64,000 nucleotides of DNA from Streptomyces sp. NBC_01381 (GCF_026340305.1 NZ_JAPEPI010000001.1:2480001-2544000); one strand, 5' to 3'. Positions 19,850 to 30,223 are shown, counted from the first letter of the stretch. Made by a program: numbers and translations. Notes: a model not told the origin generated them from the letters alone.

Positions 19850-20746
19850 TCAGACGATGGCCTTGTCGGCCGAGCGCCGGGCATCGGGGACCTCCGCCGT
19901 GCAGGTCGCGGCCTCGGCCGTCGCCAGGGTCCTGGCCCGGCGCCTCGCGAGCGGCGTCGCGAGGGCGGTGAGGACCACGAAGACGCCGATCGCCATCAGG
20001 ACGATCGTCGCCCCGGGCGGCACGTCCTCGTAGTACGACGTGACCGTGCCGGACAGCGTGACGGCCGTGCCGATGACCACCGACAGGACGAACGTCACCT
20101 TGAAGGAGCGGGTGATCTGCTGGGCCGCCGCGACCGGCACCACCATCAGCGCGCTCACCAGAAGCAGGCCCACGACGCGCATCGCGACCGTCACCGTCAC
20201 CGCCGCCGTGACCGCGATGAGGAGGTTCAGCACACGCACGGGCAGCCCCGTCACCCGCGCGAACTCCTCGTCCTGGCTCACCGCGAACAGCTGCTTGCGC
20301 AGCCCGACCGTGACCAGGACCACAAACGCCGCGAGCAGGCAGATCGCCGTGACGTCGGAGTCGGAGACCGTCGAGAGCGAGCCGAAGAGATACGAGGAGA
20401 GGTTCGCGTTGGAGCCGGTGTCCGAGAGGTTGATCAGCAGGACACCGCCCGCCATGCCGCCGTAGAAGAGCATCGCGAGGGCGATGTCGCCGCGCGTCTT
20501 CCCGTACGCCCTGATCAGCTCCATCGTCACCGCGCCGACGACGGCGATCAGCGTCGCCATCCACACGGGGCTCGAGTTGAGCAGGAAGCCGAGGCCGACG
20601 CCCGTCATGGCGATGTGGCCGATGCCGTCGCCCATCAGGGCCTGGCGGCGCTGGACGAGGTAGATGCCGATGGCGGGGGCCGTGATGCCGACGAGGACGG
20701 CGGCGATCAGCGCCCGCTGCATGAATGCGGTCTGGAGAATTTCCAT
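19850..20746 (-). CDS. znuB: Zinc ABC transporter permease ZnuB
   Basis: This 298-aa integral membrane subunit of the high-affinity zinc importer has an ABC-3 family layout with about eight TM segments. Conserved stretches are RRQALMGDGIGHIAMTGVGL near residue 33 and LLLVSALMVVPVAAAQ near 200. The ATG at 20746 follows the znuC stop by two bases. The C-terminal 35 residues are hydrophilic. It forms the channel with ZnuC ATPase and ZnuA binding protein. Confidence 0.94.
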   Translation of the reverse strand: MEILQTAFMQRALIAAVLVGITAPAIGIYLVQRRQALMGDGIGHIAMTGVGLGFLLNSSPVWMATLIAVVGAVTMELIRAYGKTRGDIALAMLFYGGMAGGVLLINLSDTGSNANLSSYLFGSLSTVSDSDVTAICLLAAFVVLVTVGLRKQLFAVSQDEEFARVTGLPVRVLNLLIAVTAAVTVTVAMRVVGLLLVSALMVVPVAAAQQITRSFKVTFVLSVVIGTAVTLSGTVTSYYEDVPPGATIVLMAIGVFVVLTALATPLARRRARTLATAEAATCTAEVPDARRSADKAIV

Positions 20747-20748
20747 GA

Positions 20749-21555
20749 TCAGGTCAGCAGTCCCGTGCGGATCGGCTCGTGCTCGTCGGCCGAGTGCGGA
20801 TGTACGTGGTCGTGGCCGGGCAGGGCGTGCTGGCCGACCGCCTTCGGGGGCGGGCCGTCGTGCGTCACACAGCCGTCGCGCAGCACGACCGCGCGGTCGA
20901 TCAGCGGCTCCAGCGGGCCCAGCTCGTGCAGGACAAGGAGGACCGTCGCGCCCGCCGCGACCTGCTCGCGCAGCGTCCGGGCGAGGATCTCCTGGCTGGC
21001 CAGGTCGACGCCCGCCATCGGCTCGTCCATGATCAGCAGTTCGGGCTCGGAGGCCAGCGCGCGGGCGATCAGGACCCGCTGGTGCTGGCCGCCGGAGAGG
21101 GCGCTCACGGAGTCCTTGGCGCGGTCGGCGAGCCCGACGAGCTCGATGGCCCGGTCGACCGCCGCACGGTCCGCCTTGGTCGTCCACCCCAGCTGCGCCA
21201 GCTTCGTACGCGAGAGACGCCCGGCCGCGACGACCTCGCGGATCGTGGCGGGGACGCCGCTGGCGGCCGTGGTGCGCTGCGGGACGTAGCCGATGCGGGA
21301 CCACTGCCGGAAGCGCTTCAGGGGCGTACCGAACAGGCTGATGTCGCCGCCCGTGAGCGGGATCTGGCCGATGACCGAGCGGACGGCGGTGGACTTGCCC
21401 GAGCCGTTCGCGCCGAGCAGGGCGACGACCTCGCCGCGTCCGACGGTGAGGTCGATGCCGCGCAGCACCGGGCGCGCGCCGAGAGTGGCCGTGGCCGCCC
21501 GCACGGATATGACGGGCGGGGTGTCCGCTCCGGATATGGATTCCGTGGCTTCCAT
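20749..21555 (-). CDS. znuC: Zinc ABC transporter ATP-binding protein ZnuC
   Basis: This is the ATPase of the zinc importer. The ATG at 21555 is chosen because GGAGG lies 8 bases upstream (268 aa); a GTG at 21594 overlapping the znuA stop as GTGA is an alternative with a weaker site. Walker A is GANGSGKST, the signature LSGGQHQRV and Walker B LLIMDEPMAGVD. The C-terminus is His-rich (GQHALPGHDHVHPHSADEHEP), as often seen in zinc transporters, and may buffer or sense cytosolic zinc. Confidence 0.94.
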   Translation of the reverse strand: MEATESISGADTPPVISVRAATATLGARPVLRGIDLTVGRGEVVALLGANGSGKSTAVRSVIGQIPLTGGDISLFGTPLKRFRQWSRIGYVPQRTTAASGVPATIREVVAAGRLSRTKLAQLGWTTKADRAAVDRAIELVGLADRAKDSVSALSGGQHQRVLIARALASEPELLIMDEPMAGVDLASQEILARTLREQVAAGATVLLVLHELGPLEPLIDRAVVLRDGCVTHDGPPPKAVGQHALPGHDHVHPHSADEHEPIRTGLLT

Positions 21556-21590
21556 GGCGTGTGCCTCCGATGCTGCCGACTGCCGTGCGG

Positions 21591-22559
21591 TCACTTCGCG
21601 CCGAGGGCCTTCTCGAGCGCGGCGAGGTTGGACTCCATGACCTCTACGTAGTCATCGCCCTTGGACTTGCCCGTGATTCCCTCCAGCGGGTCCAGGACGT
21701 CCGTCTTGAGGCCGGTGTCCTTCGCGAGGGTCTTGGCGGTCTTGTCGCTGGCGAGCGTCTCGAAGAACACCGTGGAGACGTCGTCCTCCTCGGCGATGCC
21801 CTGGAGCTCCTTGATGCGGGCCGGGCTCGGGTCCGACTCGGGGTCGATGCCGGAGATGCTCTCCTGGTCCAGGCCGTAGCGCTCGGCGAGGTAGCCGAAG
21901 GCGGAGTGCGTGGTGATGAAGGTCTTGGTCTTCGTGTTCTTCAGGCCGTCCTCGAACTTGGTGTTCAGGCCGTCCAGCTTCTTGACCAGGTCCTTGGTGT
22001 TCTTCTTGTACGCCGCCGCGTGGTCCGGGTCGGCCTTCTCCATCGCCTTGCCGACGCCCTCGGCGACCTCGGCGTACTTCACCGGGTCGAGCCAGATGTG
22101 CGGGTCGGCACCGGCTTCGCCTTCGCTTTCGTGGCCGTGCTCTTCGCCCTCATGGCCGTGGTCGTGGCCGACCCCCGTGCCGTGCTTCTCCAGCTTGGTG
22201 AGCTCGGCGGCATCCACGGTGTTGCTCACGCCGGACTGGCCGATGGCGTCGTCGACGGCGGGCTGGATGCCCTTGAGGTAGAGGATCATGTCCGCTTCGC
22301 CGAGCGAGGCGGTCTGCTGCGGGCTGAGCTCCAGGTCGTGCGGCTCGACGCCCGGCTTGGTCAGGGTGTCGACGGAGACGTGGTCGCCGCCGATCTCCTG
22401 GGCCAGGAACTGCATGGGATAGAACGACGCGACCACGTTCAGCTTGCCGTCGCCGTCCTTGTCCGCCGCGTTCGAGGAGGAGCAGGCGGAGAGGGCCGTG
22501 AGGCCGAGGACGGTGACGGAGGCGATGGCTGCGGTGGGTATGAGTCGGCGTACGTTCAT
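21591..22559 (-). CDS. znuA: Zinc ABC transporter solute-binding lipoprotein ZnuA
   Basis: This extracellular zinc-binding lipoprotein of cluster A-I has 322 aa. A signal peptide ends in lipobox LSAC with Cys26. Zinc ligands are visible as His75 (EPHDLE), His155 (DPHIWLDP) and a later His in THSAFGYL. A His/Glu/Asp-rich flexible loop at residues 127-145 is typical of zinc-specific members. The ATG at 22559 is assumed; in-frame ATGs 12 and 18 bases upstream exist and none has a good ribosome site. One Zur box overlaps the start and a second lies 22 bp upstream. Confidence 0.94.
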   Translation of the reverse strand: MNVRRLIPTAAIASVTVLGLTALSACSSSNAADKDGDGKLNVVASFYPMQFLAQEIGGDHVSVDTLTKPGVEPHDLELSPQQTASLGEADMILYLKGIQPAVDDAIGQSGVSNTVDAAELTKLEKHGTGVGHDHGHEGEEHGHESEGEAGADPHIWLDPVKYAEVAEGVGKAMEKADPDHAAAYKKNTKDLVKKLDGLNTKFEDGLKNTKTKTFITTHSAFGYLAERYGLDQESISGIDPESDPSPARIKELQGIAEEDDVSTVFFETLASDKTAKTLAKDTGLKTDVLDPLEGITGKSKGDDYVEVMESNLAALEKALGAK

Positions 22560-22595
22560 GACACTCATTTTCAACAAATCTGGAAACGATTGTCA
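22559..22595. promoter_or_regulatory. Two Zur boxes in the znuA promoter
   Basis: Read on the znuA strand, TGAAAATGAGTGTCA (22559-22573) matches the known Streptomyces Zur 7-1-7 palindrome TGAAAATGATTTTCA at 13 of 15 positions. TGACAATCGTTTCCA (22581-22595) is a weaker match. Their centres are 22 bp apart, about two helical turns, so two Zur dimers could bind side by side. The first overlaps the znuA start codon. Confidence 0.8.
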
Positions 22596-22703
22596 ACTAG
22601 CGGTCGCTGCGGGCTCTACTCGGGAACCGATTTGATTAGGGGGGTAAGGCCGCCGGTAACCTGAAGCATTCGCTTCGCCCACCGTCGTAATGAAGAGAGC
22701 ACC

Positions 22704-24086
<1,383 letters not shown>

Positions 24087-24127
24087 GCCTTGACGCCGTT
24101 CTGGCGTTCACTGAGTGAAGCTTGAAA

Positions 24128-24163
24128 GAAGCCCCCGGTTCCAGGTACGGAACCGGGGGCTTC
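24128..24163 (+). terminator. Intrinsic terminator after glyS
   Basis: There is a 15-bp perfect stem (GAAGCCCCCGGTTCC with its complement) around a 6-base loop, 42 bases after the glyS stop. Confidence 0.85.
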
Positions 24164-24181
24164 TGCTGCACACTGTTCGCC

Positions 24182-24388
24182 ATGCCTTCGATGACCACGA
24201 GCAAGGTCAGCAGATGGGACCAGCACGGGCGCGAACACGTCGTGCACGTGCAAAAGGCGGGTGTCCAACGCCAGTTGAGCTGCGACACGTGCGGCTGGGA
24301 AAAGCGGGTGCAGTTCCTCCCGTGGCTCAAGGCGGAGGAACACCTCGCCGAGGAGCACCAGGCCACGGTGGATCCTTCGGTGCCGTGA
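24182..24388 (+). CDS. Small putative zinc-binding protein
   Basis: This 68-aa protein is not assigned to a named family. CDTCGW at residues about 34-39 and the spaced histidines in EEHLAEEH near the end form a C2H2-like zinc-site candidate. The ATG at 24182 follows the glyS terminator closely; a longer open frame upstream reads through the hairpin and is unlikely. It may bind nucleic acid or metal, but no specific role is evident. Confidence 0.65.
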   Translation: MPSMTTSKVSRWDQHGREHVVHVQKAGVQRQLSCDTCGWEKRVQFLPWLKAEEHLAEEHQATVDPSVP

Positions 24389-24445
24389 CGCTCCGCCTCT
24401 CCGGAACACCCCTACGACTTCCGAGTTTCGACCTGCGAGCAACGA

Positions 24446-25024
24446 GTGACGATCCGAGACCTGACGTCGGCTGAGAACCCGGAGCTCTGGGCATTCCTGG
24501 AATCACTGCACCGCGGCGAACTCCTCTCCGGCACCATCGCAGCGATCGAACGGTTCGGCGTCTTCGTGGCGTTGGACGCCGGCCCCGACCACCCGGTCTT
24601 CCCCGGCGTCGGGTTCATCACGATCCCCGAACTGTCCTGGCGGTCCTTCGAAGCGGTCTCCGACGTCGTACGGGTCGGACAGCGCGTCTCCTGCGAGTTC
24701 CTCCAGTTCGACACATGGAACCTGGAGGCCAGACTCTCCTTGCGAGCGACGCAGGCCGATCCGTTCCAGGCATACGCCGACCGCCATGCGGTGGGACAGA
24801 AACTACGCGGACAGGTCACCAAGCTGGTCCCGTTCGGCGTCTTCGTCCAAGTCGCCGATGGCATCGAAGGCCTTGTCCACCTGCGAGAACTCGAAGGCGC
24901 GGCTGTGGAAGCACCGTTGGACGGCGTCCAGGTCGGCGACGAGTTCACGGTCGTCATCACCGAGATCGACCGAGAACGACGCAGGCTGGCCCTCTCCCGG
25001 CGACTGGTTCGGTCAGATCACTAG
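24446..25024 (+). CDS. Protein with two S1 RNA-binding domains
   Basis: This 192-aa soluble protein has the first S1 motif at residues about 25-100 (GELLSGTIAAIERFGVFVAL) and the second at about 115-188 (GQKLRGQVTKLVPFGVFVQV, then IEGLVHL and a DRERRRLALSRR end). It is likely an accessory translation or RNA-stability factor related to ribosomal protein S1, but much shorter than S1. The start is a GTG at 24446. Its stop overlaps the convergent TetR gene by four bases. Confidence 0.85.
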   Translation: MTIRDLTSAENPELWAFLESLHRGELLSGTIAAIERFGVFVALDAGPDHPVFPGVGFITIPELSWRSFEAVSDVVRVGQRVSCEFLQFDTWNLEARLSLRATQADPFQAYADRHAVGQKLRGQVTKLVPFGVFVQVADGIEGLVHLRELEGAAVEAPLDGVQVGDEFTVVITEIDRERRRLALSRRLVRSDH

Positions 25025-25611
25025 GGACGCAAGCCGCGCAGTACCAGGTCCAGTACGGCAGTGAAGGCCGCGTCGATTTCTGGGCTTGACCACTGGGGGG
25101 CGTAGGCCGGGTCGTGGAAGCGGTTCGTGGCGTCGAAGACTGCGCGGGCGGTCAGCGCCAGGTCGGGGAGCGGTGACGTCAACTCGCCTTGCTGGACGCC
25201 CTCTTCGAGTATGACCTCAAGCTGGCCGACCAGCTCACCGATGTGCTGCTCGACGACGGAACTGCTCTCGCCGAGCAGCACCTCATACGTCGCGAACAGC
25301 TCCGGATCGTCCCCCGCCTTGCGGCGCTTGGCCGCGAACAGCGCGGAGAACCAGTGGCGGAGACGGACGTCGGAGGGCACCGAGCGATCCTCGACGACCA
25401 GCGTCAACTCGCCCGTCGTACGGTCGAGCCACCGCTTCGTGACCGCCTCCCGCAGTTCCGCCTTCGTACGGAAGTGGCGGTACACCGTGCCATGGCTGAC
25501 CCCCAGGGCGCGGGCCACGTCCACGACCGTGGCCTTTGCCGCGCCGTGGCGGCGCAGCATGTCCTCGGTCGCTTCGAGGATGCGCTCGGGGGTCAGGGTG
25601 CCGGTTGCCAT
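25021..25611 (-). CDS. TetR-family transcriptional regulator
   Basis: This 196-aa repressor has the N-terminal HTH at residues about 8-55 (AAKATVVDVARALGVSHGTV followed by YRHFRTKAEL) and an all-helical ligand domain. It is 24 bases downstream of an aldo/keto reductase gene on the same strand, so the pair is probably one transcript. The large palindrome upstream of the reductase gene is its likely operator, giving autoregulation. The ligand is unknown. Confidence 0.9.
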   Translation of the reverse strand: MATGTLTPERILEATEDMLRRHGAAKATVVDVARALGVSHGTVYRHFRTKAELREAVTKRWLDRTTGELTLVVEDRSVPSDVRLRHWFSALFAAKRRKAGDDPELFATYEVLLGESSSVVEQHIGELVGQLEVILEEGVQQGELTSPLPDLALTARAVFDATNRFHDPAYAPQWSSPEIDAAFTAVLDLVLRGLRP

Positions 25612-25635
25612 GACATTGACCGTACCTGGGATGGA

Positions 25636-26652
25636 TCAGTGCTCGCTGTCGAGGTGTGCCATCTGAGCCTCCGGGTAACGCGCGCCGGATGCGGCTCCCG
25701 CGGGGACGGCCTGCTCGATCGCGGCGAGGTCGGCCGCGTCCAGCGTCACGTCGAGTGCGCCGAGCGCCTCGGTCAGGCGGTCGCGGCGGCGGGCGCCGAC
25801 CAGCGGGACGATGGCTGCGTCGTGCCGGGGGCCCTGGGCGAGCACCCAGGCGATGGCCGTCTGCGCGACGCTCACGCCCTTCTGCTCGGCGATCTTGCGC
25901 AGGGCGTCGACGAGGTCGAGGTTGCGGTCCAGGTTCTCGCCCTGGAAGCGGGGGCTCATGGCGCGGAAGTCGTTCGCGGCCAGCTGCCGGTCGCGGGTGA
26001 AGTGGCCGGAGATCAGGCCGCGGGAGAGGACTCCGTAGGCGGTGACGCCGATGCCGAGCTCGCTGACCGTCGGCAGGATCTGGTCCTCGATGCCGCGCGA
26101 GATGAGCGAGTACTCGATCTGCAGGTCGGAGATGGGTGCCGTGGCCGCCGCGCGACGGATCGTGTCGGCGCCGACCTCCGAGAGCCCGATGTGGCGGACG
26201 TACCCCTTCTCGACGAGCTCGGCGATCGCGCCGATGGTCTCCTCGACCGGCACGTCGGGGTCGATGCGGGCGATGCGGTAGACGTCGATGTGGTCGACGC
26301 CGAGCCGCTGGAGGGAGTACGCGGCGAAGTTCTTGACGGAGGCGGGGCGTCCGTCGTAGCCGGACCAGCCGCCGTCCGGGTCGCGGACGGCGCCGAACTT
26401 GACGCTGGTGAGGGCATGTTCGCGGTGCGCGGCGGGCGCGGTGCGCAGGGCTTCGCCGATCAGCATTTCGTTGTGACCCATGGCGTAGAAGTCGCCGGTG
26501 TCGATGAGGGTGACGCCCGCTTCGAGGGCGGCGTGGATGGTCGCGATGGACTCCGCGCGGTCGGCTTCGCCGTAGAGGGCGGACATGCCCATGGCGCCGA
26601 GGCCGATGGTGGAGGTGTGGGGGCCGGTGGTTCCGAGGGTGAGTGTGCGCAT
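25636..26652 (-). CDS. Aldo/keto reductase
   Basis: This 338-aa NADPH-dependent oxidoreductase has a TIM barrel. The catalytic tetrad is visible as Asp and Tyr in DTGDFYAMGHNE (about residues 51-62), Lys in LTSVKFG and, in place of the usual His, an Arg-containing VYRIARIDP strand. The substitution is seen in AKR groups acting on aldehydes with altered specificity. The ATG at 26652 is 15 bp from a large palindrome. It is cotranscribed with the TetR gene. Confidence 0.9.
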   Translation of the reverse strand: MRTLTLGTTGPHTSTIGLGAMGMSALYGEADRAESIATIHAALEAGVTLIDTGDFYAMGHNEMLIGEALRTAPAAHREHALTSVKFGAVRDPDGGWSGYDGRPASVKNFAAYSLQRLGVDHIDVYRIARIDPDVPVEETIGAIAELVEKGYVRHIGLSEVGADTIRRAAATAPISDLQIEYSLISRGIEDQILPTVSELGIGVTAYGVLSRGLISGHFTRDRQLAANDFRAMSPRFQGENLDRNLDLVDALRKIAEQKGVSVAQTAIAWVLAQGPRHDAAIVPLVGARRRDRLTEALGALDVTLDAADLAAIEQAVPAGAASGARYPEAQMAHLDSEH

Positions 26653-26667
26653 GCATTCACCATGCCA

Positions 26668-26703
26668 TGACAGATGACAGATTTCAATATCTGTCATCTG
26701 TCA
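26668..26703. promoter_or_regulatory. Large nested TetR-type operator
   Basis: A perfect 15-bp inverted repeat, TGACAGATGACAGAT and its complement, surrounds a 6-base spacer (TTCAAT). Each arm is itself a tandem of TGACAGA spaced 7 bp, so the site offers nested half-sites for two regulator dimers. It lies directly upstream of the aldo/keto reductase-TetR unit. Confidence 0.75.
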
Positions 26704-26725
26704 TTCGTTAGTCGGCTGCTCCCCC

Positions 26726-27154
26726 TCAGCCGAAGCGAGCCACAAAGCGCCGCTGCCAAGGCGTCTCCACCGCCCTCGGTGCATAGTGCTCCCGCACATA
26801 CGCCACCGCGTCGCCGTTCGGCACCCCATCAAGTACCGCGATGCAGGCCAGCGCCGTCCCCGTACGCCCCTGCCCGCCACCGCACGCGACCTCGACGCGC
26901 TCCTCCTCCGCCCGCTCCCACGCCTCGCGCAGGGCGGACGCCGCCTCCGCGCGGTCGGCCGGCAACCGGAAGTCGGGCCAGCGCACCCAGCGGGCCTCCC
27001 AGGCGACGGCGGGCGGCTCCTTGCCCAGCAGGTAGAGCGCGAAGTCGGGGGTCGGCCCCTCGGGGAGGGGGTGCCTCAGGCCCCGGCCGCGGACGAGCCG
27101 GCCCGAGGGGAGTCGTAGTACGCCAGGCGCTGTGGGTTCCCAAGTCGCAGTCAC
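26726..27154 (-). CDS. Protein tyrosine/dual-specificity phosphatase-like protein
   Basis: This 142-aa protein has the phosphatase loop C-x5-R-T/S as CGGGQGRTG (catalytic Cys91, Arg97), and a likely general acid region around DFRLPAD (residues 61-67). The length is near the minimum for a PTP/DSP fold. It starts at a GTG that overlaps the MFS stop (GTGA), so it is cotranscribed with the exporter. The substrate could be a phosphoprotein or a phosphorylated metabolite. Confidence 0.82.
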   Translation of the reverse strand: MTATWEPTAPGVLRLPSGRLVRGRGLRHPLPEGPTPDFALYLLGKEPPAVAWEARWVRWPDFRLPADRAEAASALREAWERAEEERVEVACGGGQGRTGTALACIAVLDGVPNGDAVAYVREHYAPRAVETPWQRRFVARFG

Positions 27155-28644
27155 GGCGCGAGCGTAGTGCGGGGCAGGCCCTCCGAGCCCTCGGAACCCA
27201 CTGCCTCCGAGCCCTCCGGGCCGGCGTCGAGCCGCTCCGCCGTCCGTCGCGCCGTCTCCCTCGCCCACCTGCCGCTGGTCAGCGCGCCGAGGAGCAGGAC
27301 CGCGAGGCCGCAGCCCGTGATGATCCACCAGGCGGGGCGGCTCGCCTCGGTGAAGACAGCGGCGTACGACGAACTCCCCACCCCCGATGCCAGGACCGCG
27401 CCGATCACCGCGACGCCCAGCGTCTGGCCGATCTGGCGGCTGGTGGAGGCGACGGCCGCGGCGACGCCCGCCTGGGCGCGGGGCATGCCGGAGACGGCGG
27501 TGTTGGTGATCGGCGCGTTCACGAAGCCGAAGCCCAGGCCGAAGAGGACGTATCCGAGGAAGAGGGTCGCGTTCGTGGTTTCGGCGTCGAAGGCCGCGAA
27601 GAGGACTCCGGATGCCGTCATCGCGACCCCTGCGATCAGGAGGGAAAGGCGCGGGCCGCGGCTGCCCACCAGGCGGCCCGACAGCGGGGCGCAGATCAGC
27701 GTCATCGCCGCCATCGGCAGCATCCACACGCCCGCGTCCAGGGCGTTCAGGCCGCGGACGTTCTGGAGGTAGAGCGTGGAGAGGAAGAGGAAGCCGCCGA
27801 GCGCCGCGAAGGCGGAGATCGCGATCACCGTCGCCCCGCTGAACGGCGCCGAGCGGAAGAAGCGCAGGTCGATGAGGGGGTCGGCGCGGCGGGGTTCGTA
27901 GCCGAGCAGGCCGAGCAGGGCGAGCAGCGCGGCGCCCGCGAAGCCGATGATCAGCGGCGACGTCAGGCCCGCCGTCGGCGCCTCGATGATCGCGTACGTC
28001 AGGGCGCCGAGCAGGACGATCACCAGGAGCTGGCCCACGGGGTCCGCGCGGCGGGGCCTCGGGGCGCGGGACTCGGGGACGTACCGCATGGTCAGGAGCA
28101 GGGCCGCGAGGCCCACCGGCAGGTTGATCCAGAAGATCGAGCGCCAGCCGACGGAGTCGACGAGCACGCCGCCGACCAGCGGGCCCGCCGCCATGGAGAT
28201 GCCGACCACGCCGCCCCAGACGCCGATGGCGCGGGCCCGCTCGCGGGGTTCCGTGAAGGTGTTCGTGATGATCGACATCGCGACCGGGTTGAGCATGGAA
28301 CCGCCGACCGCCTGGATCATGCGGAACGCCACGAGGGATTCGAGGTTGGGGGCGAGCGAGCAGAGGACCGAGGCGATGGTGAAGATCACCAGGCCCGCCT
28401 TGAAGATCCGGCGGCGCCCCACCCGGTCCGCCGTCGAGCCCGCCAGCATGAGCAGCGCGGCGAGGACCAGGGTGTACGCGTCGATCGTCCACTGCATGCC
28501 GGAGATGTCGGTGTCGAACTCGCGCGCCATGGAGGGCAGGGCCACGTTCAGGACGGTGTTGTCGAGACTGACGATCAGCAGGCTCATGCAGCAGATCGCG
28601 AGGACGAGCATGCGTCGGCGGTGCGTGAGCTCTTGCTGGGGCAT
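27151..28644 (-). CDS. MFS drug/H+ antiporter (DHA2, EmrB/QacA type)
   Basis: This 497-aa, 14-TM exporter has motif A as LAGSTADRVGRRRIF (about residues 66-80) and the DHA2 motif C-type segment GGVVGISMAAGPLVGGVL near 143. It begins RRRMLVLAICCMSLLIVSLD, typical for the family, with Asp and Asn in LDNTVLNVALP. It probably expels a hydrophobic compound. The C-terminal tail has Ser/Glu/Gly repeats (EGSEAVGSEGSEG). It is followed by a coupled phosphatase-like gene. Confidence 0.92.
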   Translation of the reverse strand: MPQQELTHRRRMLVLAICCMSLLIVSLDNTVLNVALPSMAREFDTDISGMQWTIDAYTLVLAALLMLAGSTADRVGRRRIFKAGLVIFTIASVLCSLAPNLESLVAFRMIQAVGGSMLNPVAMSIITNTFTEPRERARAIGVWGGVVGISMAAGPLVGGVLVDSVGWRSIFWINLPVGLAALLLTMRYVPESRAPRPRRADPVGQLLVIVLLGALTYAIIEAPTAGLTSPLIIGFAGAALLALLGLLGYEPRRADPLIDLRFFRSAPFSGATVIAISAFAALGGFLFLSTLYLQNVRGLNALDAGVWMLPMAAMTLICAPLSGRLVGSRGPRLSLLIAGVAMTASGVLFAAFDAETTNATLFLGYVLFGLGFGFVNAPITNTAVSGMPRAQAGVAAAVASTSRQIGQTLGVAVIGAVLASGVGSSSYAAVFTEASRPAWWIITGCGLAVLLLGALTSGRWARETARRTAERLDAGPEGSEAVGSEGSEGLPRTTLAP

Positions 28645-28742
28645 GGGTTCGACGGTATCTCGGAGGGGGGCGGGGTGGCGCGTGTGCGGCTCCGCACGAC
28701 TGGGCCCCACACGCGCCCCCGGGCCCGTACGCGCCCGTCCCC

Positions 28743-30194
28743 TCAACCCAGCCGCCGGGGCAGCCGCAAGCTCAGCAGGGCCAGGCCGATCAGCCCCGCC
28801 AACTGAGCCGTGAGGACGATCGCGAACGCGTTCCGCATCCCGAGGTCCGGCACCAGGGCCAGGAAGAGCGAGCCGAGCGTCGCGACGCCGACAGCCAGGC
28901 AGGCCTGCTGCACCGTCGCCGCGAGCCCACTGCCCGCGCCCGCCCGAGCGGCAGGGACCGCTGCGAGCACGATGCGGTAGTACAGGGCGAGTTGGACGCC
29001 CTGGCCGAGGCCGCAGAGGGCGAGGCCGGGAGCGAGGGCGAGCGGGCTCACTCCGGGCCACGGCGTCGAAAGGGCCGTCAGCGCGAGGACCACCAGGCCC
29101 GCACCGTGTACCAGCGCGCATGCCGTCATCGCGCGGCTGCCGAGCCGTGCGACGAGCCGTGGCGCCAGCATGGACGTCGCGAACTGCGTGACGCCCATGG
29201 GGACCAGCGTCAGACCGGCCTTCAGAGCGCTGTAGTGCAGACCCTGCTGCAGGGCCACCGCGGTCACGAACAGCCAGCCGCTGAAGCCGACGAAGATCGG
29301 CACACCCAGGACGAGCCCCTTGCGTACGCCGGGTTCGCGCAGCAGCGACGGGGGCAGCAGAGGGCTGCCGCCGGTGCGTTCGGCGCGCCGCTCCACGTAC
29401 GCGAAGGCGGCGGCGAGCAGGGGCGCCGCGGCGAGCAGCGCGACCGGCCACAGGGGCCAGCCCGCGGCCCGCCCCTCGGACAGGGGAAGCAGCAGGGCGG
29501 TGAGTGAGGCACCGAACAGGACCGTGCCGCCGACGTCGCTGCGCCGTGGCTGCTCCGCGCGGCTGTCAGGCACGGCGCGAACCGCGCACACGAGGGCGGC
29601 CACCGCGACCGGCACGTTCACCAGGAAGGCCATGCGCCAGCCCGTGCCCGCCACGTCGGCGGCCACCAGGACCCCGCCGAGGACCTGCCCGAGCACCACG
29701 GCGAGCCCGCTCACCGAGCCGTACATCGCGACGGCCCTGGCACGCCGCTCGCCCCGTGTCGTCGCGTGGATGGTGGCGAGGACCTGCGGCAGCATCAGCG
29801 CGGAGGCCGCCCCCTGTGCGACGCGAGCCCCCACCAGCCACCACGCCCCGGGTGCGAGCCCGCAGGCCAGCGACGTCACGCCGAAGGCGGCCACGCCCCA
29901 CAGAAAGAGCTTCCTGCGCCCGTAGGCGTCACCGAGCCGCCCGCCGAGGACGAGCAGCACGGCGTACGCGACCGCGTAGCCGGCGACGACCATCTCCAAG
30001 GTGGCGGGGGACGCGTGCAGGTCGCGCTCGATGCTGGGCAGGGCGACGTTGACGATGAAGAAGTCGATGCTGGAGAGGGAGGCGCCGAGCAGGACCGTGA
30101 TCAGGCCGAGGGGGGTGAGGGCGGTCGGCGCGGAGACGGATGTCCCGGCGGTGGGAGACGTACGGCCGTGGGTGTCATGGGGTGTGAGAGTCAC
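28743..30194 (-). CDS. MFS transporter (DHA2-like)
   Basis: This 483-aa transporter has about 14 TM helices, with the first helix ASLSSIDFFIVNVALPSIER and motif A GGRLGDAYGRRKLF (about residues 84-97). It is an exporter-type protein with unknown substrate. It diverges from an XRE/MmyB-type regulator with a candidate operator between them, a very common pairing in Streptomyces where the regulator controls the exporter. Confidence 0.92.
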   Translation of the reverse strand: MTLTPHDTHGRTSPTAGTSVSAPTALTPLGLITVLLGASLSSIDFFIVNVALPSIERDLHASPATLEMVVAGYAVAYAVLLVLGGRLGDAYGRRKLFLWGVAAFGVTSLACGLAPGAWWLVGARVAQGAASALMLPQVLATIHATTRGERRARAVAMYGSVSGLAVVLGQVLGGVLVAADVAGTGWRMAFLVNVPVAVAALVCAVRAVPDSRAEQPRRSDVGGTVLFGASLTALLLPLSEGRAAGWPLWPVALLAAAPLLAAAFAYVERRAERTGGSPLLPPSLLREPGVRKGLVLGVPIFVGFSGWLFVTAVALQQGLHYSALKAGLTLVPMGVTQFATSMLAPRLVARLGSRAMTACALVHGAGLVVLALTALSTPWPGVSPLALAPGLALCGLGQGVQLALYYRIVLAAVPAARAGAGSGLAATVQQACLAVGVATLGSLFLALVPDLGMRNAFAIVLTAQLAGLIGLALLSLRLPRRLG

Positions 30195-30223
30195 GGGTAC
30201 GACGATGATCCGGCGCTCACAGG

